A stretch of DNA of 64,000 bases. Origin: Lamellibrachia satsuma. Its lineage: Eukaryota; Annelida; Polychaeta; Sabellida; Siboglinidae. Each line of letters begins with the position of its first letter. The stretch's first letter is position 1. Positions 1 through 12,387 of the stretch are shown here, one piece after another. The stretch lies in NCBI GenBank assembly GCA_033239005.1, contig BSQZ01000100.1:776001-840000 (forward strand). Direction: 5' to 3'. The notes below the pieces were generated by a model that saw only the letters and a program-made list of their open reading frames with translations, was not told the origin of the DNA and did not search any database. The translations under genes were made by a program, and so were the position numbers.

Positions 1-887
1 CCATTCATGCGCATCTCTAGTGGAAAACAATATTGTTGTTTGATCTGGATCACCGACTGATTTAGATATGTCACTGACTGGCAAATGTGCATTGATCAAC
101 GATTCACACCTTCATGATTGGCCAAATATTGGTCAGGCCCAGGCTTCTCTGACCTTACCTCTTCCCACGGCCTTAAAATTTGACAGAATGGCTAAAAAAA
201 TCATACAAAATCGGAAATTTCCCAAAACCCCATTTCCTAAACCCTGAGGCCGGTCTGTCATGTTAACGTTTTGTCTGACTATAAGAAAACTAGACGGTCA
301 AAAATTATGAAATAAAATCACACCAACCGACATCAAATCATTGATATTTTGTACAAGTTACTTCAAAATCATTTACGTGCAGCTTTCTTAATCATTTCGG
401 AAACGCGCCGACCTTCAAAATTGGCATTTTTGCTAAATATTAACACACCCGCTTGCTTACTGCAACATTTCACAGCCGAAGGTGCAACATTTCGAACTGT
501 TCTACCTTGCTGGCTGGAAGTAGTTACCTCATGCCAAATCAAATCACTGAAATCTGCCAAAGCGCGCATTTTTAGGCACTACATACGTAAGTCTAACTGT
601 GGCCTGAAAGTAGTTATAGTGCTGATCTCAATTCTCAAGGACGGCCTCCATGTACGATGGAGACAACGAGACCGGTGTGAGGGTGTGGGTAAAGAGGCAT
701 AATATCGCTCAGAGACCATGAGCGCCCCCTGCCGATTGTGTTCTACACGAGGGGCATCATCAGCATCCCTAGCGACTAAAGGACTGGTCAAGGAGTGGTC
801 AAAGAGTATTGTATTAAGGTCAGAGGTCATCCTCCTGGGTAAGGAGCGGCGGCGGCGGTGGCGGCTGCGAGGGTGAGGGGGTGACAG
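1..887. other. no gene recognised; old dispersed-repeat remnant
   Basis: I see no convincing exon here. The stretch around 255-370 (GTTAACGTTTTGTCTGACTA and following) resembles the internal part of the TIR element found at 15.3, 36.8, 38.8, 40.2 and 41.5 kb, so it is probably a diverged copy without recognisable ends. Around 720 there is a short GCGCCCCCTG motif also seen in the foldback element termini. The remaining open frames are short and lack splice-site or domain support. Confidence 0.4.
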
Positions 888-965
888 CTCGTTCATTAAC
901 AGGGTCATTAACAGGGATCAAAGGGCCTAACGAGGAAATGAGAAACGAACACAACACGGCATCGT
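888..965 (+). repeat. solo copy of foldback-element subterminal motif
   Basis: The sequence TCATTAACAGGGTCATTAAC followed by a GATCAAAGGGCCTAACGAGG segment matches the subterminal part of both arms of the 10.46-kb foldback element (24.03-24.11 kb and, inverted, 33.59-33.66 kb). A weaker version lies at about 1310-1390. It is a fragment of the same repeat family with no neighbouring array. Confidence 0.6.
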
Positions 966-1177
966 ACTTTTATTGAACAACACAAGTATGATGATGCAAC
1001 AAAGGTAGCGTGTAATATCCCTACGACTACAACTATGACGAGTGCGATGATGACGTGAATTGCGACTGTTGACCACTACGCCAGAGGTCGTGAGCTTAGG
1101 GGTGTATCCACCGGCCAAACACCGCCGATGTTTGTGCTGCATTGACAATGTCACGTGGTGGCAGTCTAACATATCAT

Positions 1178-1204
1178 AATATATATATATATATATATAT
1201 ATAT
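1178..1204. repeat. (AT)n microsatellite
   Basis: Perfect AT dinucleotide tract. Between 965 and 1836 no other feature could be supported apart from the diverged subterminal-like motif near 1310-1390. Confidence 0.9.
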
Positions 1205-2224
1205 GTTTTTTAAAGTTATACAAGACCACCAAACTGAGAAGAGCCATCATCTTTATGCACTGGCCGAGTGTGCTATTTGTATACAGCCAGACATCACACA
1301 TCATTTGTTAAGAGGGATCAACAGGCTTGACGATAACGAGAAAGGAACAAAATACGGTATTGTACGAGTGAACACGTATTTTATTGCCAGAACTTCCCAT
1401 TATTTTTACTGCCATTAAAACTATTTTAAAAAGCCCTGGAATGGTAGTCGACGTACAGACAGCGACTGATAGGAGGCGGTTTTTTAACAGTAGACGTACT
1501 TTTTATGACTAGGCCATGCGTTCATGCCAGACCGCTTGTCGGATTGACCCAGCGACCTGCAGCAAGCAAGTGGTGCAGTTTTTATCGGTACGCTATACGT
1601 TAAAGTTGGTCACAAGACGTATATGTAAGCGGTGTAGTCACCATGTATTTATTAGTATAACATTACAAAGCAACCTATCAATGACGCTAAATTTAAAAGG
1701 TAAGTGAATATATACTACAATAAAGTGAAAATACTGATAACATTGCACATTTTAAATGATAAGGCGATGACGGCACTATTAAAAATAACTGGCGGTTAGG
1801 AGTCAACCGTTCTACGCGGACATGTCGAGACACGTTCGAGTGGAGACAGCGTCGGTAGGCAGCCCTGTTAGTGATGGAAGGCAACAACGTGACTGGTGCA
1901 CAGAGCGGGTATAAATAGGTGTTGGTTACTGTACAATTAACTGTAATAATCACCATAAACCTAACTATACACTTACCATTAATTCTCCTCATATCCGTAA
2001 CTGTAATTCTCAATATTCCCTTAACTGTAATTATCACCATACCTCTAACAGTTCCTTTAATTGTAAGTCTCACCACACCCCTAATGTACCCTTAACTTTA
2101 ATTCTCACCATACCTGCAACTGCATGTTTAGCTGTATTTCTCAGTACACAGCTAGATTATATATTCACTGCACCCACAGTTTTAATACATAGTTATTACA
2201 CCATCAGTACACGTTTCTCATTGT

Positions 2225-2910
2225 CTCAGCATACATTTGTATAATTTATGACACTGTCTCCAGCCTTCCTTGCTATTTCTCACTGTCTCAGCAAATATCC
2301 ATGTACTGTATGACTCTGCCTCCAGCCTGCCTTGCTGTTTCTCATCATATAAGCATACATGTGTGTATTGTATGACACTGTCTCCAGCCTGCCTTCCAAT
2401 TCCCCCATCTAAACATACATTTATTTATTTTAAGACATTTATTTATTTTAAGCCTTGCTGTTTTTCACCATCTCAGCATATATTTCTGTACTTAATGATG
2501 ACACTGTCTCTAGCCTGCTTTGCTGTTTCTCACCATCTCAACATATTTTTTTTTACTTTATGACTCTGCCTCCAGCCTGCCTTTTTGTTTATATTCGTCT
2601 CAGCATACATTTCTATACTTTATGACTCTGACTCCAGCCTGTTTTCCTATTCCCCCATCTCAGCATACATATATTTATTTTCTGACACTGTCTACAACCT
2701 GTTTTGCTATTTCTCACCATCTCAGCATGCATTCCTTTACTTTATGACACTGTCTTTACCTTACCTTGCAGTATCTCACCGTCTCAGCATACATTTATGT
2801 ACTTTATGACTCTGCCTCCAGCCTGCCTTGCTGTTTCTCACCATATAAACATGCATTTGTATATTTTATGACACTGTGTCCAGCCTACCTTCCAATTCCC
2901 CCATCTCAGC
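2225..2910 (+). repeat. degenerate tandem array, about 62-bp unit (left arm)
   Basis: Recurring CATCTCAGCATACATTTATT, TTTATGACACTGTCTCCAGC and TTGCTGTTTCTCACC segments with indels between units. The open frames here (phenylalanine/serine/cysteine-rich) are by-products of the repeat. The same unit occurs inverted at 3700-4070 and again at the centre of the large foldback (27290-27380). Confidence 0.8.
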
Positions 2911-3537
2911 CCAGTGCGTAGATATAATACATAGTCACTACAACTCTAATACATTTAGAATACATAGTTACTGCTAGAATGCATGGCAACTACACCCTCA
3001 GTACACATTTAGAATACATATTCACTACACTCTGAGTACAATACACTCTCAGTAAACGTATCAGTACACAGTTAGAATACACAATATTCAGAGCATCTCC
3101 AGTACGCAGCTGTAATACATAGTCACTACAAATACAGTATACAGTTAGAATACGTAGTTACTGCTAGAATACATGGTCACTATACCATCAGTACACATCT
3201 AGAATATATAGTCACTACACTCTCAGTACAGAGCTCAGTACACACGTAGAATACTTGGTTACTACACCTTCAATACACAACTGGAATATACAGTCACAGT
3301 ATCCACAGCATACAGCTAGAATACATAGTCACTGTACCCATGATACACTGCTGGAATACATAGTAACTGTACCCCCTCTTAATTGTATATCTCACTGTAA
3401 CCTTAAATGTAACCTGAACAGTAATTCTCACAATACTACTAACTGTAATTCTCAAAATATTCCTAACTGTACCCATCATCTAGCAGTGGTCACCTAGCAG
3501 TGGTCAAGGTTCTTTTTAAGGTGTGGTCATCTAATCA

Positions 3538-3587
3538 GAGGGGCCACCACCACCACCATCACCACCACCACCACCACCACCACCACT
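3538..3587 (+). repeat. (CAC)n microsatellite
   Basis: A CACCACCACC tract with one CAT interruption, lying in the central spacer of the small foldback. Confidence 0.9.
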
Positions 3588-3699
3588 CCCGGTACACAGT
3601 CAGAATACATGGTCACTACACCCTCAGTACACATCTAGAATACATAGTCATTACATCCTGAGTACATAGCTAGAAAGCAAAACAGTCAATGTATAATAT

Positions 3700-4070
3700 A
3701 ATACAGAGTGTCATAAAGTACATAAATATATGCTGATACGGAGAGAAACAGCAAGGCAGGCTGGAGACAAAGTCATAAAGTATAGAAATGTGTGCTCAGA
3801 CGGTGAGAAATAGAAAGACAGGTTGGAGACAGTGTCATAAAGTACATAAATGTATACTGAGACGATGAGAAACAGCAAGGCAGGCTGAAGACAGTGTCAT
3901 AAATTAAATAAATGTATGCTGAGATTGTGAAAAACGCAAGGCAGGCTGGAGACAGTGTAATAAAGTACATAAATATTTGCTGATACAGAGAGAAATAGCA
4001 AAGAAGGCTGGAGACAGTGTCATAAATTATACAAATGTATGCTAAGACAGTGAGAAACATATACTGAGCA
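3700..4070 (-). repeat. degenerate tandem array, about 62-bp unit (right arm, inverted)
   Basis: Reverse-complement copies of the unit seen at 2225-2910 (GGCTGGAGACAGTGTCATAA, GTATGCTGAGA). There are fewer units than in the left arm, so the arms differ mainly in tandem copy number. Confidence 0.8.
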
Positions 4071-4444
4071 TGTAATTAATATATATTAAAACTGTGTAGT
4101 GTTGGTGCAGTGAATACATAATCTAGCTGTGTACTGAGAAATACAGCTAAAATGCAGTTGTAGGTATGGCGAGAATTAGAGTTACGGATACATTAGAGGT
4201 GTGGTGAGATTTACAGTTAAAGGAATTGTTAGAGGTAAGGTGATAATTATTGTTAAGGGAATGTTGAGAATTACATTTACAGATATGGCGAGAATTAATG
4301 GTAAGTGTATAGTTAGGTGTATGGTGATAATTACAGTAATTAAAGTTCACAGTAAACCACTCCTATTTATACCCGCTCTGTGCATCAGTCACGTTGTTGC
4401 CCTCCACCACTAACAGGGATGCCTGCCGACGTTGTCTCCACTCG

Positions 4445-4964
4445 TCATCGTCGGATGTTATTTAACCACCACGTCGTCGGGTGTTATTTAACCACCACGT
4501 CGTCGGGTGTTATTTAACCACCACGTCGTCGGGTGTTATTTAACCACCACGTCGTCGGGTGTTATTTAACCGCCACGTCGTCGGGTGTTATTTAACCACC
4601 ACGTCGTCGGGTGTTATTTAACCACCACGTCGTCGGGTGTTATTTAACCACCACGTCGTCGGGTGTTATTTAACCGCCACGTCGTCGGGTGTTATTTAAC
4701 CACCACGTCGTCGGGTGTTATTTAACCACCACGTCGTCGGGTGTTATTTAACCACCACGTCGTCGGGTGTTATTTAACCACCACGTCGTCGGGTGTTATT
4801 TAACCACAACGTCGTCGGGTGTTATTTAACCACCACGTCGTCGGGTGTTATTTAACCACCACGTCGTCGGGTGTTATTTAACCACCACGTCGTCGGGTGT
4901 TATTTAATCACCACGGGGTCCGGTGTTATATAATCACTACGTCGTCGGGTGTTATTTAATCGCA
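4445..4964 (+). repeat. 26-bp minisatellite, about 20 units
   Basis: Unit contains ACGTCGTCGGGTGTTATTTA followed by ACCACC; nearly all copies are identical, with drift in the last three units. The array begins immediately at the right end of the small foldback, so it may have grown from flanking sequence there. Confidence 0.95.
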
Positions 4965-5812
4965 AGGTCATGGTAATAGTCAACTACAGAGCTTTCATCC
5001 AGTGGATAGTTAAGTTCGTACTTCCTGCTTTGCTCCACATAACCAATGTGATAACGCTCGAGACATGCTGACGATATAGCAGTCAAACGCTACTTGGTTC
5101 AAAAGGTAAAATGACCTTACGGGTCCTTAAGAATTAACACATTGAATTCTGAATGTTCAATTGGTTTACTCCAAAAAGCCCTTTTTTTGGCATCGCGTGA
5201 GTTTTTCCACGACATGTTACACAGTTAGCCTCTGGGTGGAATATCTTCTTTCCTTTCCTTGATGCTGAACTTAGGTAGAAGGGGCCTACTAAGTTTCAAA
5301 CAAAACACTAATCTTGTTGTGTTTCTAGGCACCAACGCAGATACAATATACCGTAGCCACAAATTGATCTCGTTGGGCGGTTTCGCGGTGGTGTTTACAC
5401 GACGAATTATTGAACTACAATATCGCGCGACATCGCGTCGGCCATGTAAGCCGAGAGAGTGCGTAACGCTACACTCCGTCGGTTCTCGTACGCGATGTTT
5501 TTGGTGACTTACATAATTATTTTACGGATAATTGATTATGTAACATGTGTTGCAAACAAGAACAAAACAAACACCGTGCACATATTTGTTAATCATATAG
5601 TTTTTAATCGATCAACAAATTATGGAATGTTGGCGTATGTGTAGTCATAAAAAATAATGAGTTCCAAAATGTCACGTCATAAACTGAGAGACACAACAAC
5701 ATGTTACACACTGGCATACATATTGACGGTAAGCGGTAAGGGGCATTGGATATTGACAGGTATCAGCATTTTATCTACCTTAGTTATATTTGCAATGATC
5801 TTCAGAACCACC
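4965..5812. other. no gene recognised
   Basis: Mixed-composition sequence with several short open frames (for example 5259-5507 plus) that show no domain, no repeat homology within the window and no paired splice sites. Confidence 0.4.
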
Positions 5813-6329
<517 letters not shown>

Positions 6330-6915
6330 TTCCAATGCACTAATGTCTAACGTGAATACGAGTTCACGACACGACGTATATAGTAGTTACCAGTTATTCG
6401 AAAGCTACAATGGAGCCCGAGTAGGCTACTTGTAAATATTACTCTGTTTGTCTATCATGAACTCGTGTTCACAGTAAACAAAAGATTATCATGCGTGGTC
6501 TCTACGAAGCGGTCTCTCACACTGGGTTCACCGCGCTACCATGATGATGTGATGCACGTTAGTGTCCTCTTCTCTGGAAGGTCTGGTGTTGTGTTTTACA
6601 GCAACTGGAAAGTACGCAACACTTATACCATTGCCTTTCATTGATTGTGAATGAGAAACAACTATAGTTTTAGGTGAGGTTCAAACAGGATCGGCATTAA
6701 ATAGCAAGTGCTCATTCCCTTCATTTTAAAATTAATTGCATTGTATACGTTCATGGTAAAACACCCTGCTATAACACATTTGCCAGGTTCACGGTCCTAT
6801 TTGGGATTTTTATTTCTTGTCCTCCTCGTCACGTATATCAGGAGAGCGGTAACTAATCGAAAGGTTAAAGTTACGTTTTTGATGGCAGTATACCAACAAG
6901 TTATATCATAGCAAA
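6330..6915. other. no gene recognised
   Basis: No domain-bearing frame or recognisable element was found. Confidence 0.4.
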
Positions 6916-7030
6916 CAGCATACATACATACATACATACATACATACATACATACATACATACATACATGCATACACACACGCACGTACGCACGCACGCA
7001 CGCACACACATACATACACACACTCATTGC
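6916..7030. repeat. (ACAT)n and CA/CGCA-rich microsatellite
   Basis: CATACATACATA run followed by ACGCACGCACGCACAC. Cysteine-valine-rich minus frames across it are artefacts. The following 500 bases to about 7545 show nothing recognisable. Confidence 0.9.
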
Positions 7031-7549
7031 ACACATATAAACAAAACACATGTGCACTTATAAACAAAACACAAAGTAATCCACAAAAAACACGTATAAT
7101 ACACACTTTGGGCGCCAGCTCCTGTCCTTATAACAGCTATTAGAGAACCACCACAAACAGACCGCACCCACGACCAAAACGAGGAGCCCGATGTAAAGAC
7201 AAACGTTCTATGTCAAAATATTAAAAATGCATGAATTCGTACAACATACAAAATGTTGATGTCTGTTTCACTAAGTAAATCCAACTATTAAGTTGATTTG
7301 GGCGACTCAGTTACATAGAGTAACGCTTGCAGTTAACACAATTCAATTCGTCGAGGTTGGAATAAAACGAATGCTGAGGATCAGTACATGTCTGGTCTTA
7401 CATCAGTTGCTATGCTTTTGTTCCATTCATTTATCACCGTCTATGTGAACAAAATCTTTATCGTGTCCTATGTACACTGTTCCTTAAAGGGAAAAAATCA
7501 TGTTTTTTGGATGTGCCTATAAGCTTTACTAAGGTATAACCATTTGCAA

Positions 7550-7870
7550 CAAAATAAAAAATACCATGCCAGTGGTTTACTGAACACAGAGCTGTCACGT
7601 CACGGGTGTCAAAACCTAGCACAATTCGCTCGCCAAATAAAAATATATTTGCATATTCCTATTCCAATATTTGCCAAGGCGATGTTGTTTGAGACTTGGC
7701 GTTGGTTCAGTGTATGCCGGCCTCACGTAATACATCACGCTAAATCTAGGCTAGACGACTTTCATAGAACTGCGCATGCGCTTATCTTTTGAAGCAGTAA
7801 TCCCGCATTGCTCTAAAATGTCGGCACCAAATGTTATTCCCAAGTCCTTTTCTTTCCAAAAATTTAATAC
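7550..7870 (+). repeat. dispersed repeat family A, copy 1
   Basis: Segments AATTCGCTCGCCAAAT, a TATTCCTAT stretch and a CCAAGTCCTTTTCTT tail recur elsewhere. The reverse complement is at about 14400-14660, and the tail portion recurs at 19575-19660. The open frame across it is therefore better explained as repeat sequence than as a gene. Confidence 0.55.
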
Positions 7871-8214
7871 AATTTGCCATTTTTCAGACCATTTGACCTG
7901 TTTGTTTTGGTCATACTGTAATCGTTGTTAATCTGCATCACTTTTATCCATTTGGAATATGATATATCAAACAAAGTGCTAAAATGTGCAGACGACAAAA
8001 AGTATTCAGAAAGGTTCAGCGTGATGCACCTAAACAATGTAAAGTCACTGGCACTGTTTGCCTTTGTTTCCTGACGTCATCGTGTAAGCCAAGCAACGTC
8101 ATCCAGACTCGCATCCAGCTTTACACATAGGGGTATTCACAATGCAGAGGGCGCCACAGGTTCACATAGGGTTCATGTTTTCAAACACTGTGTCATAAAG
8201 CATTAAGTACAAAT

Positions 8215-8335
8215 TAATAATAATTATAATTTCATTTCATGATGTTGAAGTGTAAAGCGTTTTGAGCAGTCCCAAGGACTGGATACGGCACTATATAAGA
8301 ACGTACCTTTACATTTTTACTTTCTAGAATGATGC
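8215..8335 (+). repeat. SINE/LINE-tail-like sequence
   Basis: Contains AAGTGTAAAGCGTTTTGAGC and ACTATATAAGAACGTACC, a GTAAAGCGCTTTGAG...TATATAAG arrangement common in 3' tails of invertebrate retroposons. A second copy is at 21205-21275, with further homology downstream of both copies. Confidence 0.5.
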
Positions 8336-8737
8336 GTCATGTTGTTGTCGTTGTTCATCAACAACACAATACCATCATATCCGTGCCGCCGAAGTGATGC
8401 TTCTAAGCTTCATCTAACGGCTTCCGGCCACGGCAACCTGCCATCCTTGCTTTCCCTCATCGCAATAGGACTTGTCCTTACATATTTTGGTTTGCTTTTA
8501 GGTCAGGTGCGAAGACTGTTGCCCACCAGCATGAAAAACCTGAGACAGGAATACGTTATTCCGATGCCTCGTAGGTATCTGAACCCATTTAAAAAACCGC
8601 TTTGTCTCTCTTCGAAAAATGTTCTTAAACAGGACGCAAACAATATTATCGTACAATGGGATCGGAACATCATCGGCATCATATCTCTTTCTGTTGAAAA
8701 TGTAATGTGTTTGTGTTCGAGTCAGTACACCTGTTAG
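8336..8737 (+). other. duplicated block with open frame (paralogue at 21300)
   Basis: The sequence after GTTGTTGTCGTTGTTCATCA is shared with 21300-21440. The second copy lacks about 110 bp present here (roughly 8395-8500), so one is a deletion derivative. The junction in both copies is ...TAG followed by GTCAGGTGC, which resembles a splice acceptor. A 132-residue open frame exists here, but the second copy does not conserve the same frame beyond the shared part. I do not recognise a protein. Confidence 0.35.
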
Positions 8738-8899
8738 GAATTAATTTTAAAACGTTTCATAAGAAACGTGCATTTACATGTATTATTTCGTAACTGTGAT
8801 CGCAGCTTTTCGAGTGGCTTAGCGAACAGCATTTGGTCTGGTATGATATTCGAGAACAAACAAAGTGTCATTAAACAGCAATTGACAAACAAAAGAACG

Positions 8900-9889
8900 T
8901 TACTGAACTAAAGTATGGTACTTATTGAATTGGCAACAGTCGGCGTAACTACTATATTCACAGTTACAGTTGCTACTTGCATACACGCCAAAGACGCACT
9001 GGGGACAGGCAGCTATCTCGATGACTACATACACGCCAAAGACGCACAGGGGACAGGCAGCTATCTCGATGACTAAATACACGCCAAAGACGCACTGGGG
9101 ACAGGCAGCTATCTTGATGACTACATACACGCCAAAGACGCACTGGGGACATGCAGCTATCTCGATGACTAAATACACGCCAAAGACGCACTGGGGACAT
9201 GCATCTATCTCAATGACTACATACACGCCAAAGACGCACTGGGGACAGGCAGCTATATCGATGACTAAATAGAAGCCAAAGACGCACTGGGGACAGGCAG
9301 CTATCTCGATGACTACATACACGCCAAAGACGCACTGTGGACAGGCAGCTATCTCGATGACTAAATAGACGCCAAAGACGCACTGGGGACAGGCAGCTAT
9401 CTCGATGGCTACATACACGCCAAAGACGCACTGGGGACAGGCAGCTATCTCGATGGCTACGTACACGCCAAAGACGCACTGGGGACAGGCAGCTATCTCG
9501 ATGACTACATACACGCCAAAGACGCACTGGGGACAGGCAGCTATCTCGATGACTAAATAGATGCCAAAGACGCACTGGGGACAAGCAGCTATCTCGATGA
9601 CTACATACACGCCAAAGACGTTCTGGGGACATGCAGCTAACTCGATGACGTTCGATACTGAGTAACCACAGTCTTGGAGACACACTCCTTTAGCACGCGC
9701 GGACAAGCCGGGGAGAAACAGGGACGTTTTGCAGCATAGAGGTCGCGTTCTCCGAGGGACGCTGCCACACGTTGAGTCGCAAGGACCCCACTCACTCCAA
9801 GGGTAACGTTCGCAGTGCCTAAATATGTTTCCAAATGAAGGTAGCAAAATCAAGTACCTCACATCTGAAGGGAAGTTTACTCGAATCAA
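8900..9889 (-). CDS. TSP1-like exon fused in frame to a 16-residue tandem repeat
   Basis: A single minus-strand frame stays open for about 330 codons. Near its start (about 9740-9822) it encodes PWSEWGPCDSTCG, the W-x-x-W...C...TCG signature of a thrombospondin type 1 repeat. More cysteines follow, but the full TSP1 cysteine pattern is not clear. A splice-acceptor-like TATTTAG precedes GCACTGCGAACG at 9823. The frame then enters about 14 copies of a 48-bp unit encoding a variant of AACPQCVFGVYVVIEI, and ends in a cysteine-containing tail. Because 48 is divisible by three, the array does not shift the frame. TSP1 domains belong to secreted or cell-surface proteins. Whether this exon is still used is unknown; it could be a decayed exon invaded by a minisatellite. 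There is no supported start codon or partner exon. Confidence 0.4.
   Translation of the reverse strand: MIRVNFPSDVRYLILLPSFGNIFRHCERYPWSEWGPCDSTCGSVPRRTRPLCCKTSLFLPGLSARAKGVCLQDCGYSVSNVIELAACPQNVFGVYVVIEIAACPQCVFGIYLVIEIAACPQCVFGVYVVIEIAACPQCVFGVYVAIEIAACPQCVFGVYVAIEIAACPQCVFGVYLVIEIAACPQCVFGVYVVIEIAACPQCVFGFYLVIDIAACPQCVFGVYVVIEIDACPQCVFGVYLVIEIAACPQCVFGVYVVIKIAACPQCVFGVYLVIEIAACPLCVFGVYVVIEIAACPQCVFGVYASSNCNCEYSSYADCCQFNKYHTLVQ
8978..9650 (-). repeat. 48-bp minisatellite, about 14 units
   Basis: Unit contains ACGCCAAAGACGCACTGGGG and ACAGGCAGCTATCTCGATGA. Units differ by scattered substitutions, including stop-free variants in both minus frames reported as open. Confidence 0.95.
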
Positions 9890-10855
9890 ACTTTATTTCC
9901 AATTAGAGAACATTAGCAGTGGCCAGCTTTTGTTTCGTGAGACACCATTTTTCTTAACTGCTTGATCATAGTGTCGGTAGTATTCAGTACATTGCAATTG
10001 TGTGAAAATTTTTATATATAAATATTGCATTCTTATTTATTCCCACCAAATTTACACGTATATGTGAAATCATTAATGTTACTCACTGACGGCGTGCCTT
10101 GCCCGCAGAAAAGTAAACACTTTATAGGCAGCTTGGAGTGAACGGTCTGTGTATTGTTGGACACTAACCTTAGAAAGCTTCTCACACAATGAAAGTGATA
10201 TGCTCATATCACATGGAATTTCTTATATTCTGTAATTATTCATGCGTGTAAATAAAATTTCAAAACATAAACAAACAATCGAAATTAACAACAAAACAAC
10301 TCGTACTCGCTTGAATCGTCCCCAGCAGGTGTCCCCGTCCCTCTGGCCTTGAATCGTCCCCAGTAGGGTCACGCAAACGGTAAGAAGTATTACGAACGTC
10401 ATGTCCTCACAGATGGTTCAGGCGAAGTCCTTTCTGAATAGAAGCATTACGTGAGCATATAGGTCAACGAACAGGACCAACAACCGTGTGTGCACAAACT
10501 CACACAGTAAATTTGCCGAGTTACGAGGACAAAGGGCAATCACTGCAAGAGCTTGTATGACTCTTTGGAAACGTCTCCAAAATGTTAATTAATTCACACT
10601 ATACATGTATAACTGTAAATGTTTGTATGAGTCGATGTTGTGGTAATGAATTACTCGTAGAACTTCACTGAATACAACAATTTCACACCAACTACGCGTC
10701 GAACTTCAATGACGCGTCGCCCCATCTGTCGTTCTTAATGTAGTGTAGGTACGACCTGGAAGACGCGTTACTCTTGCGAGCGTATCGTGTTGTTTATTGT
10801 ACGTACCATTCTATTTGATTGAATACAGCGGTCCCCACATGTCTGTCATAAGGTG
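9890..10855. other. no gene recognised
   Basis: Apart from a short duplication of TTGAATCGTCCCCAG near 10310-10370, nothing could be supported. Confidence 0.4.
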
Positions 10856-10859
10856 TGTC

Positions 10860-10955
10860 ACCTTACAACATCTGTCCCCACATGTCTGTCATAAGGTGTG
10901 TCACCTTACAACATCTCTCCCAACATGTCTGTCATAAGGTGTGTCACCTTACAAA
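10860..10955 (+). repeat. 43-bp tandem repeat, about 2.5 units
   Basis: CATGTCTGTCATAAGGTGTG and TCACCTTACAACATCT recur in tandem; each unit contains the inverted pair AAGGTG/CACCTT. Confidence 0.9.
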
Positions 10956-11033
10956 ATTTCGTCCGCTCGCTGTATCTGCTCACAAATGCGGCTATGCATA
11001 GGAAGCAAAAGACGGAGGGACTGAAAACGGCAG

Positions 11034-11555
11034 GTTGGTAGGTAGGTAGGTAGGTAGGTAGGTAGGTAGGTAGGTAGATAGGGAGGGCGAGAGAGAGGGA
11101 GGGAAGGACGGAGGGAAGGAGGGAGAGAAAAGGGAGAGAGGGGCGGATGGATATATGGAGGGACGGCGGGAGGGGGAAAGGGAGGGTGGGAGGGTGAGAT
11201 GGGAGGGAGGGAGGGCGGGCGGGTGGGAGGAAGGGAGGGAGGGAGGGCGAGAGGGAGGAAGGGAGGGAGGGTGGGGGACGGGGAGTGCGCGGGACGGAGA
11301 GAGGGACGGAGGTGGGGAGGAAGGAGGGAGGGAAGGAGGGGGGATAGTGAGGGAGGGCGTATGGGACGGAGGGACGCAGGGTCGGAGGGAGGGAGGGAGG
11401 GAGGGAATGAGAAACGGAGGGAAGGAGGGGGACGGAGGGTCGGAGAGAGGGATGGAGGAACGGTGGGACGGAGGGAGTGCCGGAAGGAGGGACGGACGAA
11501 GGGACGGACGGAGGGAGGGGGGACGGAGGGAGGGAGGAAAGGGACGGACAAACAA
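11034..11555. repeat. (GGTA)n and GGGA/GGAC purine-rich satellite
   Basis: A GTAGGTAGGTAGG tract followed by about 470 bp of almost pure purine on the plus strand. All the long proline-serine (minus) and arginine-glycine-glutamate (plus) open frames here come from low complexity. A similar block is at 35675-36435. Confidence 0.95.
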
Positions 11556-11884
11556 ACATACATTTTGTTGTATAGATTACATTGAGGGGTTTTCTACTTG
11601 TAAACAGCACAGATGTGTACATGGGTGTTTATGGTGAGCATGTTTGCTACACAGAGTCGATGTTGCAACGCAGCAACCACAACGAAGAGAAAGTCAGTTA
11701 GTGTGCATATCTAGTCGTCTAAAATTACGAGCTAAAGAATTAATGTAAATAATTTTTTTATAACACAATGCCCGAAATACCATTTAGCTAGGGGGGAAAT
11801 TTTGGATCGGAAGCGACCTAATGACGTATTCTTATGTGAAAACAACCGTACACTAAATCATTGTATACCGAATCGATGTGCTGG

Positions 11885-12200
11885 TTGTGACGAAGCAAGC
11901 TCAGCGTCTTACATTGTTTGTGCATATTATATCTTTATTTCATTTGGTACACTCCTGATTCTGTGTCAAAGCATCTTTCAATTTCAAACAATTGTGGATA
12001 ATGTTTGTATTGACAATGTGCCTAGAAAAAAAATTCGTTTTTGTTTGAAACTATGTTGCGTATGCTCAACTGCACAGTTGCAATGACGTTAGAAGTCGTA
12101 AATAGCAGTCGCGTTGCCCAGCCACCCAGTGGTCTATTCAACTCCGCAACGGTATATTTTGAATGTATAATCATGTTGTGGCTGTGGTATGATATGAGGT
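11885..12200 (+). repeat. dispersed repeat family B, copy 1
   Basis: Segments around CTTTATTTCATTTGGTA, CAAACAATTGTGGATAATG and ATGTTGTGGCTGTGGTATGATATGA are matched in inverted orientation at 13690-13940. The two copies flank the EGF exon at 12388. Confidence 0.5.
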
Positions 12201-12387
12201 TTGGCTCCACTGTTGGGGTGTGTGACGTTTGTTGTATGGCGCCCCGGGATAACGCCTAGCTTATATTTTAAGACACAAACAAGCTTGTTTCACTTAACCC
12301 ATGATGCCGGTTTTATGTGATATTTGCACTAGTAAATGCAGAAAGAAAAAAAACGAAATAACTGAACAACCGCTATTAATGTTTCAG

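Larger units (their letters stand above)
1837..4444. mobile_element. small foldback (inverted-repeat) element, 2.6 kb
   Basis: Outer ends match in inverted orientation: CGAGTGGAGACAGCGTCGG at the left and its reverse complement CCGACGTTGTCTCCACTCG at the right. Homology then continues inward on both arms: the CCCTGTTAGTG segment, the GCGGGTATAAATAGG segment, a block of short AACTGTAATTCTCA-type repeats, and finally a degenerate array of about 62 bp per unit (2225-2910; inverted at 3700-4070). The centre (2910-3700) carries degenerate copies of the 35-bp unit also found in the large foldback at 23.7-34.1 kb. No clear target-site duplication was found at these ends, so the true termini are unproven. 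No transposase frame is present, so it would be non-autonomous. Confidence 0.7.

Noticed and set aside
7544..7792. 82-codon plus frame
   Set aside because: Lies in dispersed repeat family A, whose other copies do not keep the frame.
10906..11637. 200-codon-plus Pro/Ser and Arg/Gly frames
   Set aside because: Low-complexity purine/pyrimidine tract; open on both strands in several frames.
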